A program made the translations under genes and the position numbers. Below, in pieces: positions 11,686-25,090 of a stretch of DNA of 64,000 nucleotides (position 1 is its first letter; each line of letters begins with the position of its first letter). The notes beneath the pieces were generated by a model that saw only the letters and a program-made list of their open reading frames with translations, was not told where the DNA came from and searched no databases. Source of the stretch: Toxonevra muliebris (lineage: Eukaryota; Arthropoda; Insecta; Diptera; Pallopteridae); assembly GCA_963691655.1 (NCBI GenBank), contig OY829326.1, positions 11,334,878 to 11,398,877 on the forward strand, written 5' to 3'.

Positions 11686-12663
11686 GTCTTCTCCCCTATA
11701 GAAAAGGTGTCTTCGACAGTATAAAACGTCTTCTCTCCTATAGAAAAGGTGTCTCCGACAGTATAAAACGTCTTCTCCCCTATAGAAAAGGTGTCTGCGA
11801 CAGTATAAAACGTCTTCTCCCCTATAGAAAAGGTGTCTCCGACAGTATAAAACGTCTTCTCCCCTATAGAAAAGGTGTCTTCGACAGTATAAAACGTCTT
11901 CTCTCCTATAGAAAAGGTGTCTTCGACAGTATAAAACGTCTTCTCTCCTATAGAAAAGGTGTCTCCGACAGTATAAAACGTCTTCTCCCCTATAGAAAAG
12001 GTGTCTGCGACAGTATAAAACGTCTTCTCTCCTATAGAAAAGGTGTCTTCGACAGTATAAAACGTCTTCTCCCCTATAGAAAAGGTGTCTCCGACAGTAT
12101 AAAACGTCTTCTCCCCTATAGAAAAGGTGTCTTCGACAGTATAAAACGTCTTCTCTCCTATAGAAAAGGTGTCTTCGACAGTATAAAACGTCTTCTCTCC
12201 TATAGAAAAGGTGTCTCCGACAGTATAAAACGTCTTCTCCCCTATAGAAAAGGTGTCTGCGACAGTATAAAACGTCTTCTCCCCTATAGAAAAGGTGTCT
12301 CCGACAGTATAAAACGTCTTCTCCCCTATAGAAAAGGTGTCTTCGACAGTATAAAACGTCTTCTCTCCTATAGAAAAGGTGTCTCCGACAGTATAAAACG
12401 TCTTCTCCCCTATAGAAAAGGTGTCTGCGACAGTATAAAACGTCTTCTCCCCTATAGAAAAGGTGTCTCCGACAGTATAAAACGTCTTCTCCCCTATAGA
12501 AAAGGTGTCTGCGACAGTATAAAACGTCTTCTCCCCTATAGAAAAGGTGTCTGCGACAGTATAAAACGTCTTCTCCCCAAATAGAAAAGGTGTCTCCGAC
12601 AGTATAAAACGTCTTCTCCCCTATAGAAAAGGTGTCTGCGACAGTATAAAACGTCTTCTCCCC

Positions 12664-13530
12664 AAATGGAAAAGGTGTCTCCGACAGTATAAAACGTCTT
12701 CTCCCCTATGGAAAAGGTGTCTCCGACAGTATAAAACGTCTTCTCCCCAAATAGAAAAGGTGTCTCCGACAGTATAAAACGTCTTCTCCCCTATAGAAAA
12801 GGTGTCTCCGACAGTATAAAACGTCTTCTCCCCTATAGAAAAGGTGTCTGCGACAGTATAAAACGTCTTCTCCCCAAATAGAAAAGGTGTCTCCGACAGT
12901 ATAAAACGTCTTCTCCCCTATAGAAAAGGTGTCTCCGACAGTATAAAACGTCTTCTCCCCTATAGAAAAGGTGTCTGCGACAGTATAAAACGTCTTCTCC
13001 CCAAATAGAAAAGGTGTCTCCGACAGTATAAAACGTCTTCTCCCCTATAGAAAAGGTGTCTGCGACAGTATAAAACGTCTTCTCCCCTATAGAAAAGGTG
13101 TCTTCGACAGTATAAAACGTCTTCTCTCCTATAGAAAAGGTGTCTCCGACAGTATAAAACGTCTTCTCCCCTATAGAAAAGGTGTCTGCGACAGTATAAA
13201 ACGTCTTCTCCCCAAATAGAAAAGGTGTCTCCGACAGTATAAAACGTCTTCTCCCCTATAGAAAAGGTGTCTGCGACAGTATAAAACGTCTTCTCCCCTA
13301 TAGAAAAGGTGTCTTCGACAGTATAAAACGTCTTCTCTCCTATAGAAAAGGTGTCTCCGACAGTATAAAACGTCTTCTCCCCTATAGAAAAGGTGTCTCC
13401 GACAGTATAAAACGTCTTCTCCCCTATAGAAAAGGTGTCTGCGACAGTATAAAACGTCTTCTCCCCAAATAGAAAAGGTGTCTCCGACAGTATAAAACGT
13501 CTTCTCCCCTATAGAAAAGGTGTCTCCGAC
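12664..13530. repeat. Higher-order segment 2, copy 2
   Basis: Partner of 10,806-11,672 at a constant offset of 1,858 bp. The constant offset means no net indel between the copies over about 860 bp, which suggests recent duplication. Beyond 13,530 the array continues normally here, while copy 1 is broken by TTTAGATC. Confidence 0.85.
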
Positions 13531-15810
13531 AGTATAAAACGTCTTCTCCCCTATAGAAAAGGTGTCTCCGACAGTATAAAACGTCTTCTCCCCTATAGAA
13601 AAGGTGTCTGCGACAGTATAAAACGTCTTCTCCCCTATAGAAAAGGTGTCTCCGACAGTATAAAACGTCTTCTCCCCTATAGAAAAGGTGTCTGCGACAG
13701 TATAAAACGTCTTCTCCCCTATAGAAAAGGTGTCTCCGACAGTATAAAACGTCTTCTCTCCTATAGAAAAGGTGTCTCCGACAGTATAAAACGTCTTCTC
13801 TCCTATAGAAAAGGTGTCTCCGACAGTATAAAACGTCTTCTCTCCTATAGAAAAGGTGTCTCCGACAGTATAAAACGTCTTCTCTCCTATAGAAAAGGTG
13901 TCTCCGACAGTATAAAACGTCTTCTCTCCTATAGAAAAGGTGTCTCCGACAGTATAAAACGTCTTCTCCCCTATAGAAAAGGTGTCTTCGACAGTATAAA
14001 ACGTCTTCTCTCCTATAGAAAAGGTGTCTTCGACAGTATAAAACGTCTTCTCTCCTATAGAAAAGGTGTCTCCGACAGTATAAAACGTCTTCTCTCCTAT
14101 AGAAAAGGTGTCTCCGACAGTATAAAACGTCTTCTCTCCTATAGAAAAGGTGTCTGCGACAGTATAAAACGTCTTCTCCCCTATAGAAAAGGTGTTTGCG
14201 ACAGTATAAAATGTCTTCTCTCCTATAGAAAAGGTGTCTTCGACAGTATAAAACGTCTTCTCTCCTATAGAAAAGGTGTCTCCGACAGTATAAAACGTCT
14301 TCTCTCCTATAGAAAAGGTGTCTCCGACAGTATAAAACGTCTTCTCTCCTATAGAAAAGGTGTCTCCGACAGTATAAAACGTCTTCTCCCCTATAGAAAA
14401 GGTGTCTCCGACAGTATAAAACGTCTTCTCTCCTATAGAAAAGGTGTCTCCGACAGTATAAAACGTCTTCTCTCCTATAGAAAAGGTGTCTCCGACAGTA
14501 TAAAACGTCTTCTCTCCTATAGAAAAGGTGTCTCCGACAGTATAAAACGTCTTCTCCCCTATAGAAAAGGTGTCTCCGACAGTATAAAACGTCTTCTCCC
14601 CTATAGAAAAGGTGTCTTCGACAGTATAAAACGTCTTCTCCCCTATAGAAAAGGTGTCTTCGACAGTATAAAACGTCTTCTCTCCTATAGAAAAGGTGTC
14701 TCCGACAGTATAAAACGTCTTCTCTCCTATAGAAAAGGTGTCTCCGACAGTATAAAACGTCTTCTCTCCTATAGAAAAGGTGTCTCCGACAGTATAAAAC
14801 GTCTTCTCCCCTATAGAAAAGGTGTCTTCGACAGTATAAAACGTCTTCTCTCCTATAGAAAAGGTGTCTCCGACAGTATAAAACGTCTTCTCTCCTATAG
14901 AAAAGGTGTCTCCGACAGTATAAAACGTCTTCTCTCCTATAGAAAAGGTGTCTCCGACAGTATAAAACGTCTTCTCCCCTATAGAAAAGGTGTCTTCGAC
15001 AGTATAAAACGTCTTCTCTCCTATAGAAAAGGTGTCTCCGACAGTATAAAACGTCTTCTCTCCTATAGAAAAGGTGTCTTCGACAGTATAAAACGTCTTC
15101 TCTCCTATAGAAAAGGTGTCTCCGACAGTATAAAACGTCTTCTCCCCTATAGAAAAGGTGTCTTCGACAGTATAAAACGTCTTCTCTCCTATAGAAAAGG
15201 TGTCTCCGACAGTATAAAACGTCTTCTCTCCTATAGAAAAGGTGTCTCCGACAGTATAAAACGTCTTCTCTCCTATAGAAAAGGTGTCTGCGACAGTATA
15301 AAACGTCTTCTCCCCTATAGAAAAGGTGTCTCCGACAGTATAAAACGTCTTCTCTCCTATAGAAAAGGTGTCTGCGACAGTATAAAACGTCTTCTCCCCT
15401 ATAGAAAAGGTGTCTGCGACAGTATAAAACGTCTTCTCCCCTATAGAAAAGGTGTCTGCGACAGTATAAAACGTCTTCTCCCCTATAGAAAAGGTGTCTC
15501 CGACAGTATAAAACGTCTTCTCCCCTATAGAAAAGGTGTCTTCGACAGTATAAAACGTCTTCTCTCCTATAGAAAAGGTGTCTCCGACAGTATAAAACGT
15601 CTTCTCTCCTATAGAAAAGGTGTCTCCGACAGTATAAAACGTCTTCTCCCCTATAGAAAAGGTGTCTGCGACAGTATAAAACGTCTTCTCCCCTATAGAA
15701 AAGGTGTCTGCGACAGTATAAAACGTCTTCTCCCCTATAGAAAAGGTGTCTCCGACAGTATAAAACGTCTTCTCCCCTATAGAAAAGGTGTCTGCGACAG
15801 TATAAAACGT
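13531..15810. repeat. Region B4: plain 42-bp units
   Basis: About 2.3 kb without any AAATAG or TATGG unit, between regions that have them. CTCTCC units (T18) dominate the middle part. One AAAATGTC unit follows a GTTTGCGAC variant near 14,191-14,216. Content is region-A-like, so A-type and B-type blocks alternate rather than forming one gradient. Confidence 0.85.
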
Positions 15811-16679
15811 CTTCTCCCCAAATAGAAAAGGTGTCTCCGACAGTATAAAACGTCTTCTCCCCTATAGAAAAGGTGTCTGCGACAGTATAAAACGTCTTCT
15901 CCCCAAATGGAAAAGGTGTCTCCGACAGTATAAAACGTCTTCTCTCCTATAGAAAAGGTGTCTCCGACAGTATAAAACGTCTTCTCCCCTATAGAAAAGG
16001 TGTCTGCGACAGTATAAAACGTCTTCTCCCCTATAGAAAAGGTGTCTCCGACAGTATAAAACGTCTTCTCCCCTATAGAAAAGGTGTCTGCGACAGTATA
16101 AAACGTCTTCTCCCCTATAGAAAAGGTGTCTCCGACAGTATAAAACGTCTTCTCCCCAAATGGAAAAGGTGTCTCCGACAGTATAAAACGTCTTCTCTCC
16201 TATAGAAAAGGTGTCTGCGACAGTATAAAACGTCTTCTCCCCTATAGAAAAGGTGTCTGCGACAGTATAAAACGTCTTCTCCCCAAATGGAAAAGGTGTC
16301 TCCGACAGTATAAAACGTCTTCTCTCCTATAGAAAAGGTGTCTGCGACAGTATAAAACGTCTTCTCCCCTATGGAAAAGGTGTCTCCGACAGTATAAAAC
16401 GTCTTCTCCCCAAATAGAAAAGGTGTCTCCGACAGTATAAAACGTCTTCTCTCCTATAGAAAAGGTGTCTCCGACAGTATAAAACGTCTTCTCCCCTATA
16501 GAAAAGGTGTCTGCGACAGTATAAAACGTCTTCTCCCCTATAGAAAAGGTGTCTCCGACAGTATAAAACGTCTTCTCCCCTATAGAAAAGGTGTCTGCGA
16601 CAGTATAAAACGTCTTCTCCCCAAATAGAAAAGGTGTCTCCGACAGTATAAAACGTCTTCTCCCCTATAGAAAAGGTGT

Positions 16680-17190
16680 CTCCGACAGTATAAAACGTCT
16701 TCTCCCCTATAGAAAAGGTGTCTTCGACAGTATAAAACGTCTTCTCTCCTATAGAAAAGGTGTCTCCGACAGTATAAAACGTCTTCTCCCCTATAGAAAA
16801 GGTGTCTCCGACAGTATAAAACGTCTTCTCCCCTATAGAAAAGGTGTCTCCGACAGTATAAAACGTCTTCTCCCCAAATAGAAAAGGTGTCTCCGACAGT
16901 ATAAAACGTCTTCTCCCCAAATAGAAAAGGTGTCTCCGACAGTATAAAACGTCTTCTCCCCTATAGAAAAGGTGTCTTCGACAGTATAAAACGTCTTCTC
17001 TCCTATAGAAAAGGTGTCTCCGACAGTATAAAACGTCTTCTCCCCTATAGAAAAGGTGTCTGCTACAGTATAAAACGTCTTCTCCCCAAATGGAAAAGGT
17101 GTCTCCGACAGTATAAAACGTCTTCTCCCCTATGGAAAAGGTGTCTCCGACAGTATAAAACGTCTTCTCCCCAAATAGAAAAGGTGTCTC
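16680..17190. repeat. Higher-order segment 3, copy with TGCTACAG marker (first)
   Basis: Variant order: C18/T37, T18, two plain units, AAATAG units, C18/T37, T18, then a unit ending TGCTACAG (17,061) followed by AAATGG, TATGG and AAATAG units. The TGCTACAG change (G to T in the CpG region) is rare and marks this module. Other copies are near 19,764 and 23,572. Confidence 0.7.
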
Positions 17191-19339
17191 CGACAGTATA
17201 AAACGTCTTCTCCCCTATAGAAAAGGTGTCTGCGACAGTATAAAACGTCTTCTCCCCTATAGAAAAGGTGTCTCCGACAGTATAAAACGTCTTCTCCCCT
17301 ATAGAAAAGGTGTCTGCGACAGTATAAAACGTCTTCTCCCCAAATAGAAAAGGTGTCTCCGACAGTATAAAACGTCTTCTCCCCTATAGAAAAGGTGTCT
17401 GCGACAGTATAAAACGTCTTCTCCCCAAATAGAAAAGGTGTCTCCGACAGTATAAAACGTCTTCTCCCCTATGGAAAAGGTGTCTCCGACAGAATAAAAC
17501 GTCTTCTCCCCAAATAGAAAAGGTGTCTCCGACAGTATAAAACGTCTTCTCCCCTATAGAAAAGGTGTCTGCGACAGTATAAAACGTCTTCTCCCCTATG
17601 GAAAAGGTGTCTGCGACAGTATAAAACGTCTTCTCCCCTATGGAAAAGGTGTCTCCGACAGTATAAAACGTCTTCTCCCCAAATAGAAAAGGTGTCTCCG
17701 ACAGTATAAAACGTCTTCTCCCCTATAGAAAAGGTGTCTGCGACAGTATAAAACGTCTTCTCCCCTATAGAAAAGGTGTCTCCGACAGTATAAAACGTCT
17801 TCTCCCCTATAGAAAAGGTGTCTGCGACAGTATAAAACGTCTTCTCCCCAAATAGAAAAGGTGTCTCCGACAGTATAAAACGTCTTCTCCCCTATAGAAA
17901 AGGTGTCTGCGACAGTATAAAACGTCTTCTCCCCTATGGAAAAGGTGTCTCCGACAGTATAAAACGTCTTCTCCCCTATGGAAAAGGTGTCTGCGACAGT
18001 ATAAAACGTCTTCTCCCCTATGGAAAAGGTGTCTCCGACAGTATAAAACGTCTTCTCCCAAATAGAAAAGGTGTCTCCGACAGTATAAAACGTCTTCTCC
18101 CCTATAGAAAAGGTGTCTCCGACAGTATAAAACGTCTTCTCCCCTATAGAAAAGGTGTCTGCGACAGTATAAAACGTCTTCTCCCCTATAGAAAAGGTGT
18201 CTGCGACAGTATAAAACGTCTTCTCCCCAAATAGAAAAGGTGTCTCCGACAGTATAAAACGTCTTCTCCCCTATAGAAAAGGTGTCTCCGACAGTATAAA
18301 ACGTCTTCTCCCCTATGGAAAAGGTGTCTCCGACAGTATAAAACGTCTTCTCCCCAAATAGAAAAGGTGTCTGCGACAGTATAAAACGTCTTCTCCCCTA
18401 TAGAAAAGGTGTCTCCGACAGTATAAAACGTCTTCTCCCCTATAGAAAAGGTGTCTGCGACAGTATAAAACGTCTTCTCCCCAAATAGAAAAGGTGTCTC
18501 CGACAGTATAAAACGTCTTCTCCCCTATAGAAAAGGTGTCTCCGACAGTATAAAACGTCTTCTCCCCTATAGAAAAGGTGTCTGCGACAGTATAAAACGT
18601 CTTCTCCCCTATGGAAAAGGTGTCTCCGACAGTATAAAACGTCTTCTCCCCTATGGAAAAGGTGTCTCCGACAGTATAAAACGTCTTCTCCCCTATGGAA
18701 AAGGTGTCTCCGACAGTATAAAACGTCTTCTCCCCAAATAGAAAAGGTGTCTGCGACAGTATAAAACGTCTTCTCCCCTATAGAAAAGGTGTCTCCGACA
18801 GTATAAAACGTCTTCTCCCCTATAGAAAAGGTGTCTGCGACAGTATAAAACGTCTTCTCCCCAAATAGAAAAGGTGTCTCCGACAGTATAAAACGTCTTC
18901 TCCCCTATAGAAAAGGTGTCTCCGACAGTATAAAACGTCTTCTCCCCTATAGAAAAGGTGTCTGCGACAGTATAAAACGTCTTCTCCCCAAATAGAAAAG
19001 GTGTCTCCGACAGTATAAAACGTCTTCTCCCCTATAGAAAAGGTGTCTGCGACAGTATAAAACGTCTTCTCCCCTATAGAAAAGGTGTCTTCGACAGTAT
19101 AAAACGTCTTCTCTCCTATAGAAAAGGTGTCTCCGACAGTATAAAACGTCTTCTCCCCTATAGAAAAGGTGTCTCCGACAGTATAAAACGTCTTCTCTCC
19201 TATAGAAAAGGTGTCTCCGACAGTATAAAACGTCTTCTCCCCTATAGAAAAGGTGTCTGCGACAGTATAAAACGTCTTCTCCCCAAATAGAAAAGGTGTC
19301 TCCGACAGTATAAAACGTCTTCTCCCCTATAGAAAAGGT

Positions 19340-19890
19340 GTCTCCGACAGTATAAAACGTCTTCTCCCCTATAGAAAAGGTGTCTTCGACAGTATAAAAC
19401 GTCTTCTCTCCTATAGAAAAGGTGTCTCCGACAGTATAAAACGTCTTCTCCCCTATAGAAAAGGTGTCTCCGACAGTATAAAACGTCTTCTCCCCTATAG
19501 AAAAGGTGTCTCCGACAGTATAAAACGTCTTCTCCCCAAATATAAAAGGTGTCTCCGACAGTATAAAACGTCTTCTCTCCTATAGAAAAGGTGTCTCCGA
19601 CAGTATAAAACGTCTTCTCCCCTATAGAAAAGGTGTCTGCGACAGTATAAAACGTCTTCTCCCCTATAGAAAAGGTGTCTTCGACAGTATAAAACGTCTT
19701 CTCTCCTATAGAAAAGGTGTCTCCGACAGTATAAAACGTCTTCTCCCCTATAGAAAAGGTGTCTGCTACAGTATAAAACGTCTTCTCCCCAAATGGAAAA
19801 GGTGTCTCCGACAGTATAAAACGTCTTCTCCCCTATGGAAAAGGTGTCTCCGACAGTATAAAACGTCTTCTCCCCAAATAGAAAAGGTGT
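19340..19890. repeat. Higher-order segment 3, second copy
   Basis: The same variant order as 16,680-17,190, with TGCTACAG at 19,764 (offset 2,703 from the first copy), followed again by AAATGG, TATGG and AAATAG units. A related module without the TGCTACAG change lies at about 20,290-20,740. Confidence 0.7.
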
Positions 19891-22800
19891 CTCCGACAGT
19901 ATAAAACGTCTTCTCCCCTATAGAAAAGGTGTCTGCGACAGTATAAAACGTCTTCTCCCCAAATAGAAAAGGTGTCTCCGACAGTATAAAACGTCTTCTC
20001 CCCTATAGAAAAGGTGTCTGCGACAGTATAAAACGTCTTCTCCCCAAATGGAAAAGGTGTCTCCGACAGTATAAAACGTCTTCTCCCCTATGGAAAAGGT
20101 GTCTCCGACAGTATAAAACGTCTTCTCCCCAAATAGAAAAGGTGTCTCCGACAGTATAAAACGTCTTCTCCCCTATAGAAAAGGTGTCTCCGACAGTATA
20201 AAACGTCTTCTCCCCTATAGAAAAGGTGTCTGCGACAGTATAAAACGTCTTCTCCCCTATAGAAAAGGTGTCTCCGACAGTATAAAACGTCTTCTCCCCT
20301 ATAGAAAAGGTGTCTTCGACAGTATAAAACGTCTTCTCTCCTATAGAAAAGGTGTCTCCGACAGTATAAAACGTCTTCTCCCCTATAGAAAAGGTGTCTC
20401 CGACAGTATAAAACGTCTTCTCCCCTATAGAAAAGGTGTCTCCGACAGTATAAAACGTCTTCTCCCCAAATAGAAAAGGTGTCTCCGACAGTATAAAACG
20501 TCTTCTCTCCTATAGAAAAGGTGTCTCCGACAGTATAAAACGTCTTCTCCCCTATAGAAAAGGTGTCTGCGACAGTATAAAACGTCTTCTCCCCTATAGA
20601 AAAGGTGTCTTCGACAGTATAAAACGTCTTCTCTCCTATAGAAAAGGTGTCTCCGACAGTATAAAACGTCTTCTCCCCTATAGAAAAGGTGTCTGCGACA
20701 GTATAAAACGTCTTCTCCCCAAATAGAAAAGGTGTCTCCGACAGTATAAAACGTCTTCTCCCCTATAGAAAAGGTGTCTGCGACAGTATAAAACGTCTTC
20801 TCCCCAAATGGAAAAGGTGTCTCCGACAGTATAAAACGTCTTCTCCCCTATGGAAAAGGTGTCTCCGACAGTATAAAACGTCTTCTCCCCAAATAGAAAA
20901 GGTGTCTCCGACAGTATAAAACGTCTTCTCCCCTATAGAAAAGGTGTCTGCGACAGTATAAAACGTCTTCTCCCCAAATAGAAAAGGTGTCTCCGACAGT
21001 ATAAAACGTCTTCTCCCCTATAGAAAAGGTGTCTGCGACAGTATAAAACGTCTTCTCCCCAAATAGAAAAGGTGTCTCCGACAGTATAAAACGTCTTCTC
21101 CCCTATAGAAAAGGTGTCTGCGACAGTATAAAACGTCTTCTCCCCAAAAGGAAAAGGTGTCTCCGACAGTATAAAACGTCTTCTCCCCTATGGAAAAGGT
21201 GTCTCCGACAGTATAAAACGTCTTCTCCCCAAATAGAAAAGGTGTCTCCGACAGTATAAAACGTCTTCTCCCCTATAGAAAAGGTGTCTCCGACAGTATA
21301 AAACGTCTTCTCCCCTATAGAAAAGGTGTCTGCGACAGTATAAAACGTCTTCTCCCCTATAGAAAAGGTGTCTCCGACAGTATAAAACGTCTTCTCCCCT
21401 ATAGAAAAGGTGTCTGCGACAGTATAAAACGTCTTCTCCCCAAATAGAAAAGGTGTCTCCGACAGTATAAAAACGTCTTCTCCCCTATAGAAAAGGTGTC
21501 TCCGACAGTATAAAACGTCTTCTCCCCTATAGAAAAGGTGTCTGCGACAGTATAAAACGTCTTCTCCCCAAATAGAAAAGGTGTCTCCGACAGTATAAAA
21601 CGTCTTCTCCCCTATAGAAAAGGTGTCTCCGACAGTATAAAACGTCTTCTCCCCAAATAGAAAAGGTGTCTCCGACAGTATAAAACGTCTTCTCCCCAAA
21701 TAGAAAAGGTGTCTCCGACAGTATAAAACGTCTTCTCCCCTATAGAAAAGGTGTCTCCGACAGTATAAAACGTCTTCTCCCCTATAGAAAAGGTGTCTCC
21801 GACAGTATAAAACGTCTTCTCCCCTATAGAAAAGGTGTCTCCGACAGTATAAAACGTCTTCTCCCCAAATAGAAAAGGTGTCTCCGACAGTATAAAACGT
21901 CTTCTCCCCAAATAGAAAAGGTGTCTCCGACAGTATAAAACGTCTTCTCCCCTATAGAAAAGGTGTCTTCGACAGTATAAAACGTCTTCTCCCCTATAGA
22001 AAAGGTGTCTCCGACAGTATAAAACGTCTTCTCCCCTATAGAAAAGGTGTCTGCGACAGTATAAAACGTCTTCTCCCCAAATAGAAAAGGTGTCTCCGAC
22101 AGTATAAAACGTCTTCTCCCCTATGGAAAAGGTGTCTCCGACAGTATAAAACGTCTTCTCCCCAATAGAAAAGGTGTCTGCGACAGTATAAAACGTCTTC
22201 TCCCCTATAGAAAAGGTGTCTCCGACAGTATAAAACGTCTTCTCCCCTATAGAAAAGGTGTCTGCGACAGTATAAAACGTCTTCTCCCCAAATAGAAAAG
22301 GTGTCTCCGACAGTATAAAACGTCTTCTCCCCTATAGAAAAGGTGTCTGCGACAGTATAAAACGTCTTCTCCCCAAATGGAAAAGGTGTCTCCGACAGTA
22401 TAAAACGTCTTCTCCCCTATGGAAAAGGTGTCTCCGACAGTATAAAACGTCTTCTCCCCAAATAGAAAAGGTGTCTCCGACAGTATAAAACGTCTTCTCC
22501 CCTATAGAAAAGGTGTCTCCGACAGTATAAAACGTCTTCTCCCCTATAGAAAAGGTGTCTGCGACAGTATAAAACGTCTTCTCCCCTATAGAAAAGGTGT
22601 CTCCGACAGTATAAAACGTCTTCTCCCCTATAGAAAAGGTGTCTGCGACAGTATAAAACGTCTTCTCCCCAAATAGAAAAGGTGTCTCCGACAGTATAAA
22701 ACGTCTTCTCCCCTATAGAAAAGGTGTCTCCGACAGTATAAAACGTCTTCTCCCCTATAGAAAAGGTGTCTGCGACAGTATAAAACGTCTTCTCCCCAAA

Positions 22801-23169
22801 TAGAAAAGGTGTCTCCGACAGTATAAAACGTCTTCTCCCCTATAGAAAAGGTGTCTGCGACAGTATAAAACGTCTTCTCCCCTATAGAAAAGGCGTCTTC
22901 GACAGTATAAAACGTCTTCTCTCCTATAGAAAAGGTGTCTCCGACAGTATAAAACGTCTTCTCCCCTATAGAAAAGGTGTCTCCGACAGTATAAAACGTC
23001 TTCTCTCCTATAGAAAAGGTGTCTGCGACAGTATAAAACGTCTTCTCCCCTATAGAAAAGGTTTCTCCGACAGTATAAAACGTCTTCTCCCCAAATAGAA
23101 AAGGTGTCTCCGACAGTATAAAACGTCTTCTCCCCTATAGAAAAGGTGTCTCCGACAGTATAAAACGTC

Positions 23170-23700
23170 TTCTCCCCTATAGAAAAGGTGTCTTCGACAG
23201 TATAAAACGTCTTCTCTCCTATAGAAAAGGTGTCTCCGACAGTATAAAACGTCTTCTCCCCTATAGAAAAGGTGTCTCCGACAGTATAAAACGTCTTCTC
23301 CCCTATAGAAAAGGTGTCTCCGACAGTATAAAACGTCTTCTCCCCAAATAGAAAAGGTGTCTCCGACAGTATAAAACGTCTTCTCTCCTATAGAAAAGGT
23401 GTCTCCGACAGTATAAAACGTCTTCTCCCCTATAGAAAAGGTGTCTGCGACAGTATAAAACGTCTTCTCCCCTATAGAAAAGGTGTCTTCGACAGTATAA
23501 AACGTCTTCTCTCCTATAGAAAAGGTGTCTCCGACAGTATAAAACGTCTTCTCCCCTATAGAAAAGGTGTCTGCTACAGTATAAAACGTCTTCTCCCCAA
23601 ATGGAAAAGGTGTCTCCGACAGTATAAAACGTCTTCTCCCCTATGGAAAAGGTGTCTCCGACAGTATAAAACGTCTTCTCCCCAAATAGAAAAGGTGTCT
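23170..23700. repeat. Higher-order segment 3, third copy
   Basis: The same module, with TGCTACAG at 23,572 (offset 3,808 from the second copy) and AAATGG, TATGG and AAATAG units following. Unequal spacing between the three copies indicates that intervening blocks were gained or lost. Confidence 0.7.
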
Positions 23701-25090
23701 CCGACAGTATAAAACGTCTTCTCCCCTATAGAAAAGGTGTCTGCGACAGTATAAAACGTCTTCTCCCCAAATAGAAAAGGTGTCTCCGACAGTATAAAAC
23801 GTCTTCTCCCCTATGGAAAAGGTGTCTCCGACAGTATAAAACGTCTTCTCCCCAAATAGAAAAGGTGTCTCCGACAGTATAAAACGTCTTCTCCCCTATA
23901 GAAAAGGTGTCTCCGACAGTATAAAACGTCTTCTCCCCTATAGAAAAGGTGTCTGCGACAGTATAAAACGTCTTCTCCCCAAATAGAAAAGGTGTCTCCG
24001 ACAGTATAAAACGTCTTCTCCCCTATAGAAAAGGTGTCTCCGACAGTATAAAACGTCTTCTCCCCTATAGAAAAGGTGTCTGCGACAGTATAAAACGTCT
24101 TCTCCCCAAATGGAAAAGGTGTCTCCGACAGTATAAAACGTCTTCTCCCCTATGGAAAAGGTGTCTCCGACAGTATAAAACGTCTTCTCCCCAAATAGAA
24201 AAGGTGTCTCCGACAGTATAAAACGTCTTCTCCCCTATAGAAAAGGTGTCTGCGACAGTATAAAACGTCTTCTCCCCTATAGAAAAGGTGTCTCCGACAG
24301 TATAAAACGTCTTCTCCCCTATAGAAAAGGTGTCTGCGACAGTATAAAACGTCTTCTCCCCAAATAGAAAAGGTGTCTCCGACAGTATAAAACGTCTTCT
24401 CCCCTATAGAAAAGGTGTCTCCGACAGTATAAAACGTCTTCTCCCCTATAGAAAAGGTGTCTGCCGACAGTATAAAACGTCTTCTCCCCTATAGAAAAGG
24501 TGTCTCCGACAGTATAAAACGTCTTCTCCCCAATAGAAAAGGTGTCTCCGACAGTATAAAACGTCTTCTCCCCTATAGAAAAGGTGTCTCCGACAGTATA
24601 AAACGTCTTCTCCCCTATGGAAAAGGTGTCTCCGACAGTATAAAACGTCTTCTCCCCAAATAGAAAAGGTGTCTCCGACAGTATAAAACGTCTTCTCCCC
24701 TATAGAAAAGGTGTCTCCGACAGTATAAAACGTCTTCTCCCCTATAGAAAAGGTGTCTCCGGACAGTATAAAACGTCTTCTCCCCTATAGAAAAGGTGTC
24801 TTCGACAGTATAAAACGTCTTCTCCCCAAATAGAAAAGGTGTCTCCGACAGTATAAAACGTCTTCTCCCCTATAGAAAAGGTGTCTCCGACAGTATAAAA
24901 CGTCTTCTCCCCTATGGAAAAGGTGTCTCCGACAGTATAAAACGTCTTCTCCCCAAATAGAAAAGGTGTCTCCGACAGTATAAAACGTCTTCTCCCCTAT
25001 AGAAAAGGTGTCTCCGACAGTATAAAACGTCTTCTCCCCTATAGAAAAGGTGTCTGCGACAGTATAAAACGTCTTCTCCCCAAATAGAAA

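Larger units (their letters stand above)
10801..13530. repeat. Region B3: mixed 42/43-bp units
   Basis: CCCCAAATAG (43-bp) units are mixed with 42-bp units, often in the order AAATAG(C37), CCCCTATAG(C37), CCCCTATAG(G37). The section 11,690-12,560 has no AAATAG unit and resembles region A. This region contains the 1,858-bp-offset duplication listed separately. Confidence 0.85.
15811..25090. repeat. Region B5: array rich in 43-bp units
   Basis: Dozens of CCCCAAATAG or CCCCAAATGG units (43 bp) alternate with 42-bp CCCCTATAG and CCCCTATGG units. A frequent order is CCCCTATAG(G37), CCCCAAATAG(C37), CCCCTATAG(C37). Each 43-bp unit shifts the reading frame by one. On the reverse strand it also turns the in-frame CTATAG stop into CTATTTGGGG, which explains chimeric translations such as SETPFLFGEKTF. 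Single oddities include CCCCAAATATAAAAGG near 19,537 and CCCCAAAAGG at 21,144. Confidence 0.9.
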
